A stretch of DNA of 6,369 nucleotides from an uncultured Frankiales bacterium (GTDB lineage Bacteria > Actinomycetota > Actinomycetes > Mycobacteriales > SCTD01): the NCBI GenBank assembly GCA_946479905.1, contig CAMLIA010000219.1:1-6369 (forward strand). Reading direction: 5' to 3'. A program made the position numbers and the translations under genes. The notes under the pieces were generated by a model that was not told the origin of the DNA, did no database searches, and worked only from the letters and a program-made list of their open reading frames with translations. Of the stretch, positions 4,969 through 6,369 are shown piece by piece; the first letter of the stretch is position 1; each line of letters begins with the position of its first letter.

Positions 4969-6245
4969 CGTGGGTCATCAAGAACGTCCGGCTGTACGGC
5001 GAGGGTGACCCCGTCGACGTGGCGCTGGACGAGGGCGTCATCGCCCAGATCGGCAGCGGGCTGACCGGCGACGACGAGCTGGACGGCACGGGCTGCCTGC
5101 TGCTGCCTGGTCTGGTCGACCTGCACACCCACCTGCGCGAGCCGGGGCGGGAGGACGCCGAGACGGTCGACACCGGCACCCAGGCCGCGGCCGTCGGCGG
5201 GTTCACCGCGGTCCACGCCATGGCCAACACCGACCCCGTGGCCGACACCGCGGGCGTCGTCGAGCAGGTCTGGCGGCTCGGCCAGGAGCACGGGCACTGC
5301 GACGTCTTCCCCGTCGGTGCGGTGACGGTCGGGCTCGAGGGCAAGGACCTCGCCGAGCTCGGCACCATGGCCGACTCCGCCGCCCGGGTCCGGGTCTTCT
5401 CCGACGACGGCAAGTGCGTCAGCGACGCCTCCCTGATGCGCCGCGCCCTCGAGTACGTCAAGGCGTTCGACGGCGTCATCGCCCAGCACGCGCAGGAGCC
5501 GCGGCTCACCGACGGCGCCCAGATGAACGAGGGCGTCAACAGCAGCATGCTGGGCCTGACGGGCTGGCCCGCGGTGGCGGAGGAGGCGATCATCGCCCGC
5601 GACTGCCTGCTCGCCGCCCACGTCGGGGGGCGGCTGCACGTCTGCCACGTCAGCACCGCCGGCAGCGTGGAGCTCATCCGCTGGGCCAAGGGCAAGGGCT
5701 GGGACGTCACGGCGGAGGTCACGCCGCACCACCTGCTGCTCACCGACGACTGCGCCCAGACCTATGACGCCACCTTCAAGGTCAACCCGCCGCTGCGCAC
5801 CCAGGCCGACATCGACGCCCTCCGGGACGGGCTCGCGGACGGGACCATCGACGCGGTCGCGACCGACCACGCCCCGCACGCTCTCGAGGACAAGGAGACC
5901 GAGTGGGGTGCGGCGGCCATGGGCATGACGGGCCTCGAGACGGCCCTCGGCGTGGTCGCCACCACCATGGTCGAGACCGGGCTGCTCACCTGGCGGCAGG
6001 TCGCGGAGCGGATGAGCGAGACCCCCGCCCGCATCGGCCGGCTGGAGGGGCACGGCCGCCCGCTCGCCGTCGGTGAGCCCGCCAACGTGACCGTCGTCGA
6101 CCCGGGCGCGGCCTGGGTCGTCGACCCGGCTGCCATGGCATCGCGCAGCCGCAACACGCCGTTCGCCGGCCACCAGCTCAGCGCCCGCGTCAGGGCGACG
6201 TTCCTGCGCGGCGCGCTCACCGCGAGGGAGGGGAAGCCGGCATGA
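4965..6245 (+). CDS. pyrC: Dihydroorotase
   Basis: Zinc-dependent amidohydrolase of 426 residues that cyclises carbamoyl aspartate to dihydroorotate. The length and motifs fit the class I bacterial enzymes (multifunctional-type PyrC). The metal-binding HTH is at 54-56 in [10 protein letters not shown]. The substrate-contact segment MANTDP is at 86-91. FSDDGKCV at 145-152 supplies the Asp that in this class takes the place of a carbamylated lysine. H175 lies in AQHAQEPR, H228 in HVCHVSTAG, and the catalytic Asp is D301 in ATDHAPH, with H303 close by. The C-terminus has the usual NTPFAGHQL motif at 397-405. The ATG overlaps the pyrB stop (ATGA), with GGGAG at 4954-4958 six bases upstream. Its stop in turn overlaps the carA start. 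I see no missing residue or frameshift. Confidence 0.97.
   Translation: MTWVIKNVRLYGEGDPVDVALDEGVIAQIGSGLTGDDELDGTGCLLLPGLVDLHTHLREPGREDAETVDTGTQAAAVGGFTAVHAMANTDPVADTAGVVEQVWRLGQEHGHCDVFPVGAVTVGLEGKDLAELGTMADSAARVRVFSDDGKCVSDASLMRRALEYVKAFDGVIAQHAQEPRLTDGAQMNEGVNSSMLGLTGWPAVAEEAIIARDCLLAAHVGGRLHVCHVSTAGSVELIRWAKGKGWDVTAEVTPHHLLLTDDCAQTYDATFKVNPPLRTQADIDALRDGLADGTIDAVATDHAPHALEDKETEWGAAAMGMTGLETALGVVATTMVETGLLTWRQVAERMSETPARIGRLEGHGRPLAVGEPANVTVVDPGAAWVVDPAAMASRSRNTPFAGHQLSARVRATFLRGALTAREGKPA
6226..6233 (+). promoter_or_regulatory. carA: carA ribosome binding site inside the pyrC 3' end
   Basis: GGGAGGGG lies eight bases before the ATG at 6242, within the last codons of pyrC. It supports that ATG and suggests carA can recruit ribosomes itself as well as by coupling. 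Confidence 0.55.
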
Positions 6246-6369
6246 CGGAAGCAGTGCTCGTGCTCGAGGACGGCCGGAGCTTCCGCGGCGACGCCTACGG
6301 CGCCGTCGGCGAGACCTTCGGCGAGGCCGTCTTCAGCACCGGGATGACCGGCTACCAGGAGACGCTCAC
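6242..6369 (+). CDS. carA: Carbamoyl-phosphate synthase small subunit, N-terminal part (runs off the window)
   Basis: Only the first 42 codons are present before the window ends. The translation reads [17 protein letters not shown] at 5-21, then [18 protein letters not shown] at 23-40. This matches the conserved beginning of CarA, in which LEDG, GE.VF.T.MTGYQE are diagnostic. CarA is the glutamine amidotransferase subunit. It releases ammonia from glutamine and channels it to CarB, which makes carbamoyl phosphate for both the pyrimidine and arginine pathways. The glutaminase domain with the catalytic Cys lies beyond the window. The ATG overlaps the pyrC stop (ATGA), so carA is the fourth gene of the pyr operon. 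carB would be expected next. Confidence 0.93.
   Translation, partial: MTEAVLVLEDGRSFRGDAYGAVGETFGEAVFSTGMTGYQETL

Noticed and set aside
4920..6173. 417-codon open frame on the minus strand opposite pyrC
   Set aside because: It is Gly/Val/Asp/His-rich antisense translation without motifs, while the plus strand encodes an intact dihydroorotase.

Overview
This window looks like chromosomal DNA from a high-GC actinomycete. The evidence is very high GC at third codon positions, GTG starts, four-base start/stop overlaps, and a regulator that matches Streptomyces BldD almost residue for residue. The linkage bldD-pyrR-pyrB-pyrC-carA is a known actinobacterial neighbourhood. A Propionibacteriales/Nocardioidaceae-type host is my guess, not something the sequence proves. 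I see no tRNA, rRNA, CRISPR array, insertion sequence or phage gene.

Left half (105-3155, minus strand): three same-strand genes form a probable operon. Transcription order is bldD (a c-di-GMP-responsive XRE-family regulator), a small single-pass membrane protein with a Pro/Thr-rich tail, and a large fused polysaccharide deacetylase/family 2 glycosyltransferase. The last two overlap by four bases (GTGA). The fusion protein has a topology that makes sense: deacetylase outside, polymerising glycosyltransferase inside. It probably makes and trims an N-acetylhexosamine exopolysaccharide. Downstream of it (1-104) lies a short non-coding stretch with an AT-rich dyad that stands out from the GC-rich background.

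Centre (3156-3427): a 272-bp divergent control region. It holds a likely bldD promoter pointing left, a weaker pyr promoter pointing right, two adjacent perfect inverted repeats (one resembling a BldD operator), a 12-bp direct repeat, and a PyrR-binding RNA element that buries the pyrR Shine-Dalgarno sequence. Further complementary repeats run into the first codons of pyrR.

Right half (3428-6369, plus strand): pyrR, pyrB, pyrC and the beginning of carA, each overlapping the next by ATGA. This is the first part of the de novo UMP pathway. CarA (with CarB, outside the window) makes carbamoyl phosphate, PyrB condenses it with aspartate, PyrC closes the ring, and PyrR senses uridine nucleotides and controls expression through the leader RNA. 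The overlaps suggest that repression at the pyrR start could spread down the operon by translational coupling.

The genes themselves belong to known families. What most deserves a second look is the non-coding architecture between bldD and pyrR, and the grouping of a c-di-GMP receptor with an exopolysaccharide synthase.
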